Shown: piece after piece, positions 1 through 8,019 of the stretch
Layout: each line of letters opens with the position of its first letter
Position numbering within the stretch: the first letter of the stretch is position 1
From: Caulobacteraceae bacterium UBA5005
GTDB taxonomy: Bacteria > Pseudomonadota > Alphaproteobacteria > Caulobacterales > Caulobacteraceae
Reading direction: 5' to 3'
NCBI GenBank assembly: GCA_002398405.1
Contig: DGYN01000021.1
Span: 1 to 46,715 of the forward strand
DNA length: 46,715 nt
Translations under genes and position numbers: made by a program
The notes under the pieces: model-generated
What the model saw: the letters and a program-made list of their open reading frames with translations, nothing else
Database searches by the model: none
Told to the model about the DNA's origin: nothing

Positions 1-569
1 TGGAAGCCCTCGCCGAACAGGCGTGCGTAGAGCGCCACCGGGGTCGTCTCCGGCGTGGCGAAACCCTTGCCGGTGCGGGTGGAGTAGCTGATCACCTTGC
101 CGGACGGCGAGACATCCAGGGCCTTGAAGCGTGCGCCCGTGCCGATGGCGTCGGCCACCCGGGTGTCCAGAGAGGGGCCGTCGAAGCTGCCGGTGGTGGC
201 CGGGGCGATGCCGGACAGGATCGAGGCGTGGCCGCTCCAGTGGACGATGTTGGGCTTGCCGTCGCTGATCACCCGGAAGCCGGAGAAGACCGAAACCTTG
301 TGGCGCAGATCCGCGAAGGACGACAGCTCCGGCGTCGCCTCATAGCCCATGCCGATCTTGTTCGGCACCCAGCGCGACGCCGCGGTCGGCGTATCGGTGA
401 GACCCAGACCCCAGAAATAGGTGCCAAACCGCACCGGCAGCGGCTTGCCGTCCGCCAGCGCATCCCCGTTGGTGTTCAGGAAGGCGTCCAGAGTCGGAAT
501 GCCAACACAGACGGCGGTCCCGCCAAGGACGCCACGAAGCAGGGAACGGCGGTTAAAGCGATTGATCAT
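1..569 (-). CDS. DUF1552 (HXXSHH) protein of cassette 1, C-terminus cut by window edge
   Basis: The reverse strand reads an open frame from an ATG at 569 to the left edge, about 189 codons, so only the N-terminal part is present. It starts with a short basic stretch (MINRFNRRSLLRG) followed by a hydrophobic segment, like a twin-arginine-type export signal, then the VRFGTYFWGLGLT block that is nearly identical to the DUF1552 proteins at 13102 and 22195. The start codon overlaps the stop of the upstream DUF1592 gene (ATGA), so the two are translationally coupled. DUF1552 (PF07586) has no established biochemical role; in planctomycetes and myxobacteria it is commonly found next to DUF1592-type genes. 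An exported location is inferred from the signal. Confidence 0.85.
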   Translation of the reverse strand, partial: MINRFNRRSLLRGVLGGTAVCVGIPTLDAFLNTNGDALADGKPLPVRFGTYFWGLGLTDTPTAASRWVPNKIGMGYEATPELSSFADLRHKVSVFSGFRVISDGKPNIVHWSGHASILSGIAPATTGSFDGPSLDTRVADAIGTGARFKALDVSPSGKVISYSTRTGKGFATPETTPVALYARLFGEGF

Positions 570-2239
570 CTCGAAGCTCCAGAGAGGTCTTTGGTGCGTA
601 CGCTTAAGGCCGCGGACTGAAGGCCGCGGGGCCGATCGGCAGGCAACTTCACGCTATAGAACTGCGGATCAGTGAGGATACCGTGAAAAAGGGCGTTTAG
701 GCGATAGCCGTCGGACGCAAAGTCGCGGGTGCGTTTGGCGAGCGCCTGAGCCTCGGCCGGATCAGGCGCGCGGCCGGTTCCATAGGCCACGACATTGCGC
801 ACCAGGCAGGCGGCGGCTTCCGGATCGTCGTGCAGGCGCTGGCCAAGGCCGGTGGAGCCGTGGAACTTCTTGCCGTCGATGTCGGCGGAAACGTCGATCA
901 GCTGGCCGTTTTCCATGGTCCGGTGCTGGCCAAGGCCGTCGAAGCGTTCCAGCGCCAGGCCCGGCGGGTCGCTGAGCGCATGGCAGCCGATGCAGCCTGG
1001 ATTGGTCATGTGGTCAGTAAGGCGGACCCGCACCGTACCGTGCTCCAGGGCCTGGACCTTGGAGAAGTCGACATCGGCTGGCGGCTGCGGAATCTGCAGG
1101 CAGAGGAAGATCTCGTTGAGCTTGACCCCGCGGATGGTCGGCGAGGAGGCCGCCGGGTGAGCGAACAGGGACAGGAAGGTGACCTGGGTCAGGATCCCCG
1201 ACCGTTCGCTTTCGGGCTTGAAGGTGTAGGGGGCCCACTTCTCGGCCGAGATGAAGGGGACGTTGTAGACAAAGGCCAGGTTGCGATCGAGGTAGGTGTC
1301 CCTGGCGGTGAAGATGTCACGGTAGTCGCCGTTCTTGGTGACCAGCTGATCGACCAGGAAGCGCAGGGTCTCCTCGCGGGCGCTGTCGGCCACGGCCTGG
1401 GAGAACTTGGGATAGGTGGCGCCATCCTTCGACAGGGTCTCGAAGGCCTCGAACTGCAGCATGTCGGTGAAGAAGGCGCGCACGCCGTCAGAGAGCCTGG
1501 GCGAGGCGAGCATCCGATCGACCTGAGCCTCGAGACCCTTGCTGCTGTTGATCTCGCCGGTGCGGGCCGCTTCCATGAGGGCCGCGTCGGGGCCGGAATC
1601 CCACAGCAGGTAGGAAAGCCGCGAGGCCTTGCTGTAAGCGTCCAGCTTCATCCCGCCGCGGGCCGGGACGGCGCGCTCGATGCGGAAGAGGAAGTCGGGG
1701 GAGACCAGCATGCCCGTCAGGGCGAGCTTCAGCCCCTTGTGGAAATCGCCATAGGCCTTGGCCCCGTCGGCGGCAATGGCGGCGTAGCGGGCCTGTTCCT
1801 CAGCCGTCACCGGACGGCGGAAGAGCTGCTCGCCGCGGGTTTTGATGAAGGCCTCCGCGCAGGCGGCGTCGGCCTTTTCCGGCGTGCAGCCGATCAGGGT
1901 GTCACGATCCTTGCCGTCGATCACCTGGTCGGAGACCGAGCGGGCGACGGCGATATATTGCTCAAGGCCCGAGGTGGTGATGGAAAGCCGTGCGTTGCCG
2001 ATCGCCTGCAGGCCTTCCTCGCGCCTTTCCGGCTCGAAGCGGGCGTTGATGGCGATGGCGGGGCCGAAGGTGTCCCTGATCGCGTGGCGGTATTGGCTTT
2101 CGGTCAGGCGCCGGTAGGCGACGGCGGTTCCGGTCTGGGTGGAGGCGGCGGCGGTCTGTTTCGGCGCGGCGTCAGGCGTCGCGCAGCCGGTTATGGCCGC
2201 AAGGGCGACCGCCGCCAAAAGACCTGACCTGATGCGCAC
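566..2239 (-). CDS. DUF1592/DUF1588-type c-heme lipoprotein, cassette 1
   Basis: The 557-residue product starts at a GTG (2239) preceded by AGGGAGG. A signal peptide ends in a lipobox (AAITGC), so it should be a lipoprotein. The domain order matches the planctomycete-type array: DUF1587 (RRLTESQY near residue 45), DUF1595 (LFRRPVTAEE), DUF1592 (AYSKASRLSYLLWDS), DUF1588 and DUF1585. DUF1588 contains CIGCH near residue 415, a CxxCH c-type heme site, in the context NPGCIGCHALSDPPGLALE. Electron transfer in the periplasm or outer membrane is inferred from the heme site; no substrate is known. It is closest within the window to the protein at 11405. A TTGACA-N17-TCTAAT promoter lies just upstream, so cassette 1 can be read separately from the hydrolase operon behind it. 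Confidence 0.88.
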   Translation of the reverse strand: MRIRSGLLAAVALAAITGCATPDAAPKQTAAASTQTGTAVAYRRLTESQYRHAIRDTFGPAIAINARFEPERREEGLQAIGNARLSITTSGLEQYIAVARSVSDQVIDGKDRDTLIGCTPEKADAACAEAFIKTRGEQLFRRPVTAEEQARYAAIAADGAKAYGDFHKGLKLALTGMLVSPDFLFRIERAVPARGGMKLDAYSKASRLSYLLWDSGPDAALMEAARTGEINSSKGLEAQVDRMLASPRLSDGVRAFFTDMLQFEAFETLSKDGATYPKFSQAVADSAREETLRFLVDQLVTKNGDYRDIFTARDTYLDRNLAFVYNVPFISAEKWAPYTFKPESERSGILTQVTFLSLFAHPAASSPTIRGVKLNEIFLCLQIPQPPADVDFSKVQALEHGTVRVRLTDHMTNPGCIGCHALSDPPGLALERFDGLGQHRTMENGQLIDVSADIDGKKFHGSTGLGQRLHDDPEAAACLVRNVVAYGTGRAPDPAEAQALAKRTRDFASDGYRLNALFHGILTDPQFYSVKLPADRPRGLQSAALSVRTKDLSGASR

Positions 2240-2289
2240 GCGCGTCCTCCCTGGAGCGGACCGTTCTTTTCGCAGTCGCGCTGGCGGCG

Positions 2290-2318
2290 ATTAGAGAATC
2301 AAACCCCAGGGTTGTCAA
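2290..2318 (-). promoter_or_regulatory. Promoter of DUF1592-DUF1552 cassette 1
   Basis: On the minus strand TTGACA (2318-2313) is followed after exactly 17 bases by TCTAAT (2295-2290), about 50 bases before the GTG at 2239. This is the best sigma-70-like match in the 107-base gap between the carboxylesterase gene and the cassette. Confidence 0.55.
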
Positions 2319-2346
2319 AGAAAGCCTGCGCCGCGACGCGCTCTGA

Positions 2347-3978
2347 TCAGTCGGACGAGGCCGCGGCGGGGCGGGTGGCCGGATACTGCAGCCAGAGCCG
2401 GCGGAAGGCGCCGCGGTAGTCCGCGTCGACGTGGCTCTTGGGATCATCGAACACCAGGGTGGTGCGGCGGGTGGCGTCATAGGGCTCCCAGCGCGGCAGG
2501 CGGGGGTTGTTGGGATCGCCGGTGCGGGCGAAGGCGACGAGGGCGGAGGAAAGCTCGTCCGCCAGCCGCTCGCTGTTGGGATTGGGCCCGTGCAGGGCGC
2601 CGCGCACCTCGTGCATGCTGGGGCCGACGTCTACCGCGTGGGTCGCGCCATAGCGGCCGCCCCAGGCGGGGCTGGGCGATTTCCAGAGATAGACATAGGC
2701 CGGCGCCTTGCCCTGCGCCGCCTTGCGCTCGGCCTGGGTGACGCTCGCCCCCCTGCCCTGGTCACTGATGATCCGCGACTGGATGAGGTAGGCGGACGCC
2801 TTGGGATCCTCGGTGCGGTACATGTCGAGCACCTGGTCGGTGGCATTGCCGACCCGGGGCCGAAGCATGGCCTTCACCCCGTCCCAGGTCTGGTCGAAAT
2901 TGGCCTGGCGGTAAGTGCGTTCGTCCAGAGTTGTGGAGATGATCATGGGCACATCGGCCGTCATGGCCGGTCCGTCCGGATCGAAGGGGTGACGCGGCAT
3001 GGCGACGCCCTCCAGCACCGGAGAGAACGACCCCGGGGCCTCGCCGCGCGAGCGGGCGCCGGCCTCGATGTCGGCCTGGGCGGCCAGCAGGTCGTAAAAG
3101 GGAATGGCCTGGAGCTTGCGGACGTCCGAGCCGCTCATCGAGAGGGCCTTGAGCAGGGTGTCGCTGGAGACCTTGGCGTCGGCCGGGGTGGTGGCCCGAA
3201 GCCGCGCGCCGCTCATCTGCACCGCCCGATGGAAGAGGCCCTTGGCGGACGGCATAGCCATCAGGGTCGAGACCTTCGCGCCCCCGCCGGACTGGCCAAA
3301 GATCATGACCTTGCCGGGATCGCCCCCGAAGGCCTCGATGTTGTCGCCGATCCACTTCAGGCAGGCCGAGAGGTCGAGCATCCCCGCCATCCCCGACTGA
3401 CCAAAGGCCGCCGGGTCGCCGGAATCGGTCAGGTGCAGGAAGCCGAAGGCGCTCAGGCGATGGTTCACCGAGACCACCACGCAGTCCCCGAAGCGGGACA
3501 TCATTTCGCCGTCCATGCCCGGCGAATTGCTCGAGCCGCCATAGAAGCCGCCGCCGTGGAAGCGAACCAGCACGGGCTTCCTCGCCGCCCGCGACAGGGA
3601 CGGGGTCCAGATGTTGCAGTTGAGGCAGTTCTCACCCATGCCGCCCGGCTGGATGTCGTTGAAGATCAGGTTGGCGTAGTCGCGGCGGCGGTCGGCGGAC
3701 ACCTGCGGGCAGATGTTGCCGTAGTTCAGCGCATCGCGGACGCCGGACCACTTCTTCACCGGCTGGGGCGGCATGAAGCGGTTACGGCCGGAGGTGTCGG
3801 CCCCGTAATGGACGCCCTTGAAGACGTTGATCCCGCCGCTGACCAGACCGCGTAGCTTGCCGTTGGCGGTCTCGACAATGGGAAAGAGATCGGCGGTCGC
3901 GGCGCTCGCGACGCTGGCGAAAAAGGTCGCTCCGGCGCCGACGATCAGGGCGCGGCGGCTGGCGATGAGCGTGGTCAT
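2347..3978 (-). CDS. Exported type B carboxylesterase 1
   Basis: The 543-residue product has a signal-like N-terminus (ASRRALIVGAGATFFASVASA) and the features of type B carboxylesterases: an oxyanion-hole HGGGFYGGSS near residue 141, GENCLNCNIWTP in the usual DCLxLNI place, and the nucleophile elbow FGQSGGG with Ser at about 230. It should hydrolyse carboxylic esters in the periplasm or outside the cell; feruloyl, acetyl or methyl ester groups of plant polysaccharide are plausible given the neighbours but not shown. It is the last gene of a five-gene hydrolase operon, 12 bases after the MmgE/PrpD gene, with AAGGAG in front of the ATG. It is a paralogue of the esterase at 8020-9612. Confidence 0.88.
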   Translation of the reverse strand: MTTLIASRRALIVGAGATFFASVASAATADLFPIVETANGKLRGLVSGGINVFKGVHYGADTSGRNRFMPPQPVKKWSGVRDALNYGNICPQVSADRRRDYANLIFNDIQPGGMGENCLNCNIWTPSLSRAARKPVLVRFHGGGFYGGSSNSPGMDGEMMSRFGDCVVVSVNHRLSAFGFLHLTDSGDPAAFGQSGMAGMLDLSACLKWIGDNIEAFGGDPGKVMIFGQSGGGAKVSTLMAMPSAKGLFHRAVQMSGARLRATTPADAKVSSDTLLKALSMSGSDVRKLQAIPFYDLLAAQADIEAGARSRGEAPGSFSPVLEGVAMPRHPFDPDGPAMTADVPMIISTTLDERTYRQANFDQTWDGVKAMLRPRVGNATDQVLDMYRTEDPKASAYLIQSRIISDQGRGASVTQAERKAAQGKAPAYVYLWKSPSPAWGGRYGATHAVDVGPSMHEVRGALHGPNPNSERLADELSSALVAFARTGDPNNPRLPRWEPYDATRRTTLVFDDPKSHVDADYRGAFRRLWLQYPATRPAAASSD

Positions 3979-3990
3979 GGCGGGAGCTCC

Positions 3991-5478
3991 TTAAGAGGCG
4001 ACGAGGCGGGCGAAGCCGCCGGCGTTTTTCATGGTGTCGATGGCCCAGACCTGGTCGATCAGCATCTGGGTGCGGGCGGCGCCGAGGATCGGCGTCATCA
4101 GGCCCCGCGCCTTGTCCTCGACTTCGGCTTTGGACATGGGATGTGACGGGAAACCAGTGACGTAGGGCACAAAGAGCTCGTGCCGCTTTCCGCCCGTCTC
4201 GACGATGATGATGCGGGCGCTTTCGACCCGTTCTTGGCCCGGAGGCGCTTCCTGTTTGGGATCGTGGACGACATCGACCTTGGTCATGAAGGCTTTGACC
4301 GCCGCGTCATTGGCCATGCGTTCCAGCGACTGGGCCGATACGAAATCAAGCCTGCGGTCGATGAGGATGATCGAGAACAGATAGCGCAGGTTCAGGGCAG
4401 GCATGGCCGCGTCGCGGAAGGCCTGCCAGCGGCCCGGCATCTCGATGCGGATGGACTGGATGGTGTCCTTGTTGAGCTGAGGCAGCAGCTTCAAAAGGCC
4501 GTCGACCGCCGGCTGGGCGGGGCCGCCGCTGGGATATTTCTTGTAGGCGGTCATGGGCATTTCCCAGCGCTTGCCCAGATCCTCGATCAGATAGCGGCGA
4601 TTGAGGTCCCCGCCGGCCCGCGAGAACATCCCTTGGTTCATGAAACCGGTGGGCTGATCCATGTTGTCGCGCACGCCCCGGAAGCCGTGCTCGACGAAAA
4701 GAGCTGCCTGCAATCCAGCCCGCGCGCCCATGCCGGCGAAGACGAAGGACTTCTCCACGTGCTCGACGTCCATCAACCACTGCCAGGAGCCCGAGGCCTG
4801 CTGCGAGCAATAGGTCAGCAGATCGCTGATCCGGTCTTCCGGAAGGCCTATGAGCGAGGCTGCCGTGGCCGCCGCGCCGAAGGTCGGCGCGATGCCGTGG
4901 TTGGCCATGCCGGACTCACGCAGGTTGGCGTTGCCCAACGCCTTGGGAATTCGTCCGCACAGCTCGTAGCCGACGATGACGGCGTTGAGCACCGCCTTGC
5001 CGGAGAGCTTGCGCTTTTCGGCGAGCGCGATGGCGGTGCTGACCACCGCAGGGCCCGGCTGCACCAAGGCCGACGGAATGAAGTCGTTGATCTCGGCGCC
5101 GTGAGCGGTCATGGCCGAGGCGAAGACCGCGTCGATCATCGCCGCCTTCTTCTTGGTGGCCAGGATCGTCACCGCGCTCCTGCGCGCGTCCCCGGAGTGA
5201 GCATCGGCGAACCTGCGAGCCAGAACGGACGGCTCCAGGTCGCGGCAGGCGACGGCGGAGGCCAGGGTGTCGAGGATATGGCGACGTCCCAGGTCAAGGG
5301 TTTCCGCATCGATGGCCATGGCCTGGCTGTTTGCGATGAACTTGCTCAAGGGCCCCGTCACCGGCGGGGTCGGATTGCCGCTCGCCGCCGTCTGGGCCTG
5401 GGCGCCCGTCGCGGCCGCCGCCGGCGCGAAAAGGGCCAGCAGCGAAGCGCCCAGCGCCTGCCTGCGGTTGGCGGTCAT
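3991..5478 (-). CDS. MmgE/PrpD family protein with export signal
   Basis: I place the start at the ATG at 5478, which overlaps the stop of the upstream gene (ATGA) and has AAGGAG six bases upstream; this gives 495 residues, the usual family size. The longer open frame upstream is a shadow of the serine hydrolase gene. The N-terminus (TANRRQALGASLLALFAPAA, ending in AQA) looks like a signal peptide, followed by the MmgE/PrpD helical domain (GRRHILDTLASAVACRD, and HGAEINDF, where family members usually have HxxxxDD). Known members are 2-methylcitrate dehydratase PrpD, cis-aconitate decarboxylase and iminodisuccinate epimerase, all cytoplasmic. A signal peptide on this fold is unusual. The reaction cannot be told from sequence; lyase or isomerase chemistry on a small acid is a guess. 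Confidence 0.85.
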   Translation of the reverse strand: MTANRRQALGASLLALFAPAAAATGAQAQTAASGNPTPPVTGPLSKFIANSQAMAIDAETLDLGRRHILDTLASAVACRDLEPSVLARRFADAHSGDARRSAVTILATKKKAAMIDAVFASAMTAHGAEINDFIPSALVQPGPAVVSTAIALAEKRKLSGKAVLNAVIVGYELCGRIPKALGNANLRESGMANHGIAPTFGAAATAASLIGLPEDRISDLLTYCSQQASGSWQWLMDVEHVEKSFVFAGMGARAGLQAALFVEHGFRGVRDNMDQPTGFMNQGMFSRAGGDLNRRYLIEDLGKRWEMPMTAYKKYPSGGPAQPAVDGLLKLLPQLNKDTIQSIRIEMPGRWQAFRDAAMPALNLRYLFSIILIDRRLDFVSAQSLERMANDAAVKAFMTKVDVVHDPKQEAPPGQERVESARIIIVETGGKRHELFVPYVTGFPSHPMSKAEVEDKARGLMTPILGAARTQMLIDQVWAIDTMKNAGGFARLVAS

Positions 5479-6578
5479 ACTTCGCTCCTTGGCAAGGCGG
5501 GGTTCAGGGCTGCAAAGGCCTGTTCCTGGGTCAGCTGCGCCTCGCCAAAGCCCATGGTCGAGATCACCATGTTCACCTCCGGCAGCACGAAGCAGAACTG
5601 CCCCCGCGCCCCCGCCGCCAGGTACATGGAGCGGGGCGCGTTGGGCGTGCGGCCCGAGCCGTTCAGCCACCAGAGGAACCCGTAGGCCGGGTTCAGGGGC
5701 GAGGGGCTGATCGCCTCGTTGATATAGCGCTCGTCGATCAGCTGACGGCCGGCCCAGCGGCCCTTGTTGAGGTAGAGCTGGCCTAGCCTGGCGAGATCGC
5801 GGCAGCTCATCAGGATCGAGCCGCCAAGGCGGATGTTGCCCTGCTTGTCGACGCCTTCCTTCTGATAGTCGAGGCCCTCGCAACCCATGGGAGCGACCAC
5901 ATGGGTCATCATGTAGCGGTAGCTGGTCATGCCGCTCGCCGCGGTGATTACATTGGCCAGGTGATCGGCGACCGCGCCGTCGTAATAGAAGGTGGTCCCC
6001 GGCTCGATCGATATGCCGTAGCCGGGCGGAGAGCCGCGCTCGCCCACCGTCTGCCACTCGTATTCCGCGCCAGGTCCCGGGGGGGTCGGATCATCCAGCC
6101 GCTTGGGCCGCACCGAGCTTGGTTTCACGTTCAGCGTACCCCCGGACGACATGGTCAGCATGTGGCGGAGGGTGACGCCGGGCTTCAGACCCGAGACCTT
6201 CGACGGATGATACTTCGACGCCAGGTCGTCGAGCTTCAGGAGCCCTTCAGTATAGGCCCGGCCCACCATGGTCGCGCCGAAGGACTTGCCCGAGGAGAAG
6301 GAGACATTGCGCCACTCCGGCGTCGCCTTGGCGTAGGCGTTGGCCCAATAGCGCTCGAAGACCAGGACGCCGTCGCGGATCACCACCAGACCCTGCCGCT
6401 CGCCCGGGGCGGCGAGTTTGGCGGCCGCGGTCTCCAGCGCCGGGGTGGAGAGGCCGTGGTCCTCGGCCCGCCCGTGCTTCCAGGGGCCAAGGCCCGGCCC
6501 CTGTTCGCGGGCCTTGGGCGTGGTCGCGCAACCGGCCAGGGCCGCGCCGGACGCCAGGAGGAGCCTGCGATCGATCAT
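5475..6578 (-). CDS. Serine hydrolase, beta-lactamase (class C/PBP4*) fold, lipoprotein
   Basis: The 367-residue product begins with a lipoprotein signal (RRLLLASGAALAGC). The catalytic SxxK of the beta-lactamase/D,D-peptidase fold is SSGK at residues 95-98, and the region RHMLTMSSGG is typical of the family. The expected YxN-type motif of class C enzymes is not clear: the matching stretch reads FYYDGAVADHL. Family members include esterases, peptidases and lactonases, so beta-lactam resistance should not be assumed. It overlaps both neighbours by 4 bases (ATGA), placing it inside the hydrolase operon, and is probably attached to a membrane facing the periplasm. Confidence 0.85.
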   Translation of the reverse strand: MIDRRLLLASGAALAGCATTPKAREQGPGLGPWKHGRAEDHGLSTPALETAAAKLAAPGERQGLVVIRDGVLVFERYWANAYAKATPEWRNVSFSSGKSFGATMVGRAYTEGLLKLDDLASKYHPSKVSGLKPGVTLRHMLTMSSGGTLNVKPSSVRPKRLDDPTPPGPGAEYEWQTVGERGSPPGYGISIEPGTTFYYDGAVADHLANVITAASGMTSYRYMMTHVVAPMGCEGLDYQKEGVDKQGNIRLGGSILMSCRDLARLGQLYLNKGRWAGRQLIDERYINEAISPSPLNPAYGFLWWLNGSGRTPNAPRSMYLAAGARGQFCFVLPEVNMVISTMGFGEAQLTQEQAFAALNPALPRSEV

Positions 6579-8005
6579 TTCATCGCCGCGATGACGTCGG
6601 CCGAGAACTTGGCGATGCGGAAGCCGGGTCCCGCATCCAGGCCCCGCCGGACCACCACCAGGTTCTGCGACGGCACGATCATGGCGAACTGGCCGTTGGC
6701 GCCGTTGGGCGAATAGGCGTCGGCCGCCAGGCCGTCATTGCCGCCGTAGACCCAGAACTGGCCGCCGTAGCGGGGGCCGCCGCTGGCCGCGCTGGCCGGT
6801 TGGGCGGGAGCGGGGGTGGCGACATATTTCGCCCAGCCGGCGGGAAGGATGCGCTCGCCCATCCACATGCCGTCGGCGAGGTAGAGCATCCCGAAGCGGC
6901 CGAAATCCCGCGCCGTCGACCAGCACTGGCCCGACGCCAGGAAATCGTTGTTCCAGTCGGTCTCCATGATGGTCCTGGTCATGCCGAGCTTCCACAGGAA
7001 CTCACGGTGCGGATAGGTCATGAAGGCGACATCGTTGTTCACCGCCTGACGCAGGGCCCGGACCAGCAGGATGGTGTCCGAGCCGGCGTAGACGAACCGT
7101 GTCCCCGGCTTGCTGTCGACCATGTTGAGGGCGGAAACCTCGGCCGCCGCGGCGCCCGACTGATAGAGGTCGGACTGCGGATTGCCGCCCGCCTCGGTGT
7201 AGAGGCCGCTCCCCATATGCATGAGATGATCCAGCGTGATCTCGCCGCGCGGATCGCCGGGCCTGCGCCATTCCTTGAGCGGCGCCTTCGTGTGGACGTC
7301 GAGCAGGCCCTTGCGGACCCCGACGCCGACCAGGCTGCCGGCCACCGACTTGCACATGGAATTGGTCCGCGCGCCGATATGCGGGCCAAAACCGTTCTGG
7401 TAGCGCTCGGCGACGATCTTGCCGTCCTTGACGACGACGACGCCCCAGGTGTTGCCGCGATAGGTCCCGGCCTGGTTCTTGAAGGCTTCGTCGATGAGCT
7501 TTTCCACCGCCGCCTGCTGCGCCGCGGGAAGCGCCCGGGTCGCGTCAGCCTCGCCCATCGGCCAGGGACGGTCGTCGAGCTTCGGCGTCACGATCGAAGA
7601 CGCCGGACGCGGCAGGGCGTCGGCCAGGACCTTGGTCGCCCCGATCGGCAGCTGGGTGCAGCCCAGCAGGGGCCGCCACACCGCCAGGCGCGGGGCCATG
7701 TCATCGCGGTAGTGGACGCTGACCGTCTTGGCCTTCTCGTCGATCTGGGTGCGCAGGGCCCGCGATCCCGCCGCAGAGGTGCGGTCTACCAGGTCGCGGG
7801 GCATCTCCGAGGCGAAAATCCCGGTGCACATATGGAGGGCGCGGGCCCCGGCGGCCTGGGCCGAGGCGTGCCTGGGCGAGGCGAGGCTAGGACCGTCCTC
7901 GGCCGCGGCGGCGGGACGGGCCGCCGGCGGGGGCTGAGGTGTCTGGGCGACAGCACTGGTGGCGATCGCGGCGGCGGCCAGTAATAGGGGGACAGGATTG
8001 CGCAT
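6575..8005 (-). CDS. Serine hydrolase, beta-lactamase fold, with N-terminal extension
   Basis: I choose the ATG at 8005, giving 476 residues; the frame further upstream overlaps the next gene and is a shadow. A signal peptide (VPLLLAAAAIATSAVAQ) is followed by a Pro/Ala-rich stretch and about 150 residues without a motif I recognise, then the serine hydrolase domain with SMCK (residues 216-219) as SxxK. Later family-like blocks are LDHLMHMGSGL, RFVYAGSDTILL and GQFWVYGGN. It is not a close copy of the neighbour at 5475, so the pair is probably not a recent tandem duplication. It lies 14 bases after the esterase gene and overlaps the next serine hydrolase by 4. Substrate unknown; an esterase role in the polymer-degrading operon is inferred. 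Confidence 0.85.
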   Translation of the reverse strand: MRNPVPLLLAAAAIATSAVAQTPQPPPAARPAAAAEDGPSLASPRHASAQAAGARALHMCTGIFASEMPRDLVDRTSAAGSRALRTQIDEKAKTVSVHYRDDMAPRLAVWRPLLGCTQLPIGATKVLADALPRPASSIVTPKLDDRPWPMGEADATRALPAAQQAAVEKLIDEAFKNQAGTYRGNTWGVVVVKDGKIVAERYQNGFGPHIGARTNSMCKSVAGSLVGVGVRKGLLDVHTKAPLKEWRRPGDPRGEITLDHLMHMGSGLYTEAGGNPQSDLYQSGAAAAEVSALNMVDSKPGTRFVYAGSDTILLVRALRQAVNNDVAFMTYPHREFLWKLGMTRTIMETDWNNDFLASGQCWSTARDFGRFGMLYLADGMWMGERILPAGWAKYVATPAPAQPASAASGGPRYGGQFWVYGGNDGLAADAYSPNGANGQFAMIVPSQNLVVVRRGLDAGPGFRIAKFSADVIAAMK

Positions 8006-8019
8006 GGATCGGGTCTTTC

